A stretch of DNA of 10,429 nt from an uncultured Lachnospiraceae bacterium (lineage in GTDB: Bacteria > Bacillota > Clostridia > Lachnospirales > Lachnospiraceae). Shown piece after piece: positions 8,277 through 10,429 of this stretch. The position numbers and the translations under genes were made by a program. The stretch lies in contig CACZTF010000130.1 of assembly GCA_902784025.1 (NCBI GenBank), forward strand, positions 1-10,429. The letters run 5' to 3'. Numbering within the stretch: position 1 is the first letter of the stretch; every line of letters starts with the position of its first letter. The notes under the pieces are model-generated. The model did not search any database, was not told where the DNA came from, and was given only the letters and a program-made list of their open reading frames with translations.

Positions 8277-9512
8277 ATGAATCTTTATCAGAAACATGTA
8301 AGAAAACTTTTTCTTGAAATAACGGATATATTAGATAATGAAGGTATAGAATGGTTTGTATCAGGGCGGAGTGCACTGCGTACACTTCAGGGCGGTATGT
8401 ACCAAAAGGGATTTCTGGATACAGAGATCATGATAAGGCCGGAAAATGCCGGTGCCGTTATTGAAGCGGTAAGGGTCAGAAATGATCGTAAGCTGGAGGG
8501 AATGCATAATAATCCATTGTTTCCGTTTTTTCGTTTCCGCTATATAGATCCTTCGACTTCCATGGTCCGTATGAATGACGGTCTGGCTTATAAATATCCC
8601 GGAATTTTCGTGACGATAACCTTTTTGCGCTGCATAGACAAAAAAAAGGATATTTCAAAGGCTGAAAAGACGGAAAATCTTCTATATGACACATCCCCGG
8701 TGTTTACAGATCTGACAGGAAAGACGGCAGATAATGAAAGGATGATTTTTGAAGGCAGGCGTAAAAAAGACAGGTTTACCGAAGATCTGTTTATAAAACT
8801 CTGTAATGACTATTCAGCCGGTAAAGGGGATAAATACTTTGCTGTTGAAAATGCTGACGGTGAGCTTGTCCGGTTAGAAAATGATCCGTTTAATTCTTTA
8901 CAGTCTGTGGAAAGCGACGGCATGCTATACCGGATACCGAAGGAGGAAAGCGGATACTACGAAAGATATGCCGGCCATGACTGGAAAAAGAGAACCTTTG
9001 AGATAATCCTCATGGGAAGAAAAGGAAATATGACCATCGAAGGTGCTAATAACATAGTAAGTACCATAATCCCTTATGATGAAATGATCGGTATTTTGAA
9101 AAAGGAGGGATACGGTGAGGATTTCTTTGCTAAACGTCAGGAAAATATAGAAATACTCAATTATGAAAAGGATCTGTATTCGGAAAATGACAGGGCCTGG
9201 GAAATTGCCAAACGTGCAGGTGATCTCTGGGAAGCATATGATCATTACCATGAACATATTGATAAGCTGAAAAAATTAATGGACGCAGGGGAGTGGTTGT
9301 GGATACGGGACGAGATGGCTTTATATTCAGAATTTGTTGCCAAGTACTATGAGCAGGGAATGGCATTCAGACTGCATGATGATATTCACGATATCTACCT
9401 GAAAATGCTTACGGTATTTGGCGAGACGGAGTATCTTGATGAGCTGAAAATGATCGGGGACAGGGATGATACTATTTTGAAACAGTTGAGTACAGTTGGG
9501 AGTGAAGAATGA
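8277..9512 (+). CDS. Divergent LicD-like protein, possibly catalytically altered
   Basis: This 411-residue protein resembles the LicD layout but with a changed active site. Residues 11-31 (LFLEITDILDNEGIEWFVSGR) parallel the helix, strand and glycine loop of LicD, but GGT is replaced by SGR (29-31). The usual HxGFxPWDDDxD block becomes KGFLDTEIMI, keeping only D48 and E50 where a DxD would be. A later segment (YRIPKEESGYYERYAG, about 218-233) matches the LicD block with Pro, Tyr and Gly before an Asp-Trp pair. The C-terminal third is helical and acidic, with no recognised domain. A nucleotidyltransferase fold with DxE could still bind metal, so this may be an active enzyme with another substrate, a regulator, or a partner of the LicD protein just upstream. 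An in-frame TAA at 8262-8264 rules out a longer start. A modest AAGGG site (8263-8267) precedes ATG 8277 by 9 bases. The gene overlaps the next one by 4 bases. Confidence 0.65.
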   Translation: MNLYQKHVRKLFLEITDILDNEGIEWFVSGRSALRTLQGGMYQKGFLDTEIMIRPENAGAVIEAVRVRNDRKLEGMHNNPLFPFFRFRYIDPSTSMVRMNDGLAYKYPGIFVTITFLRCIDKKKDISKAEKTENLLYDTSPVFTDLTGKTADNERMIFEGRRKKDRFTEDLFIKLCNDYSAGKGDKYFAVENADGELVRLENDPFNSLQSVESDGMLYRIPKEESGYYERYAGHDWKKRTFEIILMGRKGNMTIEGANNIVSTIIPYDEMIGILKKEGYGEDFFAKRQENIEILNYEKDLYSENDRAWEIAKRAGDLWEAYDHYHEHIDKLKKLMDAGEWLWIRDEMALYSEFVAKYYEQGMAFRLHDDIHDIYLKMLTVFGETEYLDELKMIGDRDDTILKQLSTVGSEE

Positions 9513-10429
9513 AAGCGTCGGATTACATAGTAAGATTTTTTGAAAAAAAGGGTATTCGTCATGCTTTTGGGTACCAGGGAACGATGATAATGCATTTCAT
9601 TGATTCTCTTGGCAAAAGTGATATCATTGAAAATCACAGCTGCTATAATGAACAGGCGGCGGCATTTGCTGCCTGCGGTTACGCAAAGTTGACCGGGGAA
9701 GGCGCCCTTGCGTATGCCACCAGCGGTCCCGGAGCGATCAATCTCGTTTCAGGCATAGCTGATGCATATTATGATTCAGCACCGGTTATCTTTATTACCG
9801 GTCAGGTTAATACGTATGATTACCGGGATACTGAAAATATCAGACAGCATGCGTTTCAGCAAACGCCCACAACTGATATAACAGAGCCTGTTGCGAAAAA
9901 GGTTTTTTTCGTTGACAGAGCAGAGATGATCCCGGATGTGCTCAATGAAGCATGGGATATAGCTATGTCCGGCAGAAAAGGACCTGTTGTTCTGGACATA
10001 CCTATGAATATCCAGAGGGAAGAAACAGACGATGTATTAAAAGAGGGGGGGCTGTCAGAAACGATCAGACCTAAGGATTCTGATGCGGAATATATCCTGG
10101 AGCGGCTTGAGAAGTCGGAAAGGCCTCTTATTGTTGTCGGGAATGGTATCGGAAAAACGGGATCATCCAGAAAAAATATAGTGGAGCTGGTTGAAAAAAC
10201 AGATGCGGCGGCTATATCCACTCTTTTGGGCAGCGACATATTTGCAAAGGATCACAGGAATTATTTTGGTACTTTAGGATATGCTTACGGACACAGATAT
10301 GCTAATATTATTTCATGCGATAAAGCAGATCTTATAGTAAGTCTGGGGGCTTCCTTGTGCACCCGTCAGACCGGAGGAAAGCCCGAGCTTTTTGCAAAGG
10401 ATGCCGGGATCATCAGGGTCGATATCGAT
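9509..10429 (+). CDS. Thiamine-diphosphate-dependent enzyme, acetolactate synthase-like (3' end outside window)
   Basis: The first 307 codons of a ThDP enzyme are visible; relatives are usually about 550-600 residues. The N-terminal PYR domain is clear. It includes a GIRHAFGYQG opening, YNEQAAAFAACGYAK with the cofactor-activating Glu at residue 48, TSGPGAINLVSGIADA, and the APVIFITGQV strand. The central domain starts near 185-190 and includes RPLIVVGNGIG and ADLIVSLGASLCTRQTG, as in acetolactate synthases. The C-terminal ThDP-binding GDG motif lies beyond the edge. The reaction would be decarboxylation of a 2-keto acid and transfer of the two-carbon unit. In a polysaccharide locus a housekeeping valine/isoleucine enzyme is less likely than a pathway-specific one; YerE, which adds a two-carbon branch to a CDP-keto-sugar, is a known precedent for this superfamily. 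It does not resemble phosphonopyruvate decarboxylase at the N-terminus. ATG 9509 overlaps the upstream TGA (ATGA), with GGGAG at 9498-9502 as Shine-Dalgarno, so translation is coupled. Confidence 0.87.
   Translation, partial: MKASDYIVRFFEKKGIRHAFGYQGTMIMHFIDSLGKSDIIENHSCYNEQAAAFAACGYAKLTGEGALAYATSGPGAINLVSGIADAYYDSAPVIFITGQVNTYDYRDTENIRQHAFQQTPTTDITEPVAKKVFFVDRAEMIPDVLNEAWDIAMSGRKGPVVLDIPMNIQREETDDVLKEGGLSETIRPKDSDAEYILERLEKSERPLIVVGNGIGKTGSSRKNIVELVEKTDAAAISTLLGSDIFAKDHRNYFGTLGYAYGHRYANIISCDKADLIVSLGASLCTRQTGGKPELFAKDAGIIRVDID

Noticed and set aside
9509..10429. Phosphonopyruvate decarboxylase as identity of the ThDP enzyme
   Set aside because: Phosphonate genes do occur near polysaccharide loci, but the N-terminus and the central domain match the longer acetolactate synthase type, and no PEP mutase is in the window.

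Overview
The window reads as the interior of a surface-polysaccharide locus (wall teichoic acid-like or capsule) from a low-to-moderate GC Gram-positive anaerobe. A Clostridia/Lachnospiraceae-type genome is my best guess. The basis is AT-rich coding sequence with heavy use of ATA, AGA and AGG codons, purine-rich Shine-Dalgarno sites, and the gene content: CDP-glycerol transferases, LicD proteins and GT8/GT2 glycosyltransferases. The taxon is inferred from style, not from a marker gene.

Everything real is on the + strand: seven genes, of which the first and last are cut by the window edges. In order they are: the C-terminal end of a CDP-glycerol glycerophosphotransferase-like protein (up to 536); a GT8-type glycosyltransferase (590-1855); a 189-base gap with a good sigma-A-type promoter (about 1929-1957); a degenerate GT2-like protein with a GTG start (2045-3169); an 889-residue fusion of a GT2 glycosyltransferase and a CDP-glycerol glycerophosphotransferase (3173-5842); a LicD-type phosphotransferase with a long helical, TPR-like tail (5871-8162); a divergent LicD-like protein (8277-9512); and the first 307 codons of a thiamine-diphosphate enzyme of the acetolactate synthase type (9509 to the edge).

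The genes fit one pathway. The GT2, GT8 and glycerophosphotransferase modules would build a sugar and glycerol-phosphate chain at the cytoplasmic face of the membrane. The LicD module would attach a further phospho-substituent (phosphocholine in the best-known family members). The ThDP enzyme may supply an unusual precursor, for example a branched sugar as made by YerE-type enzymes. Sugar identities cannot be read from sequence.

The most interesting pattern is a repeated pairing. A degenerate GT2-like protein lies directly before a canonical GT2 fusion, and a canonical LicD fusion lies directly before a LicD-like protein with an altered active-site motif. This may mean the divergent copies act as partners or scaffolds, or use different substrates. 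No RNA gene, mobile element, CRISPR array or convincing terminator was seen, and no stretch longer than 300 bases lacks a gene.
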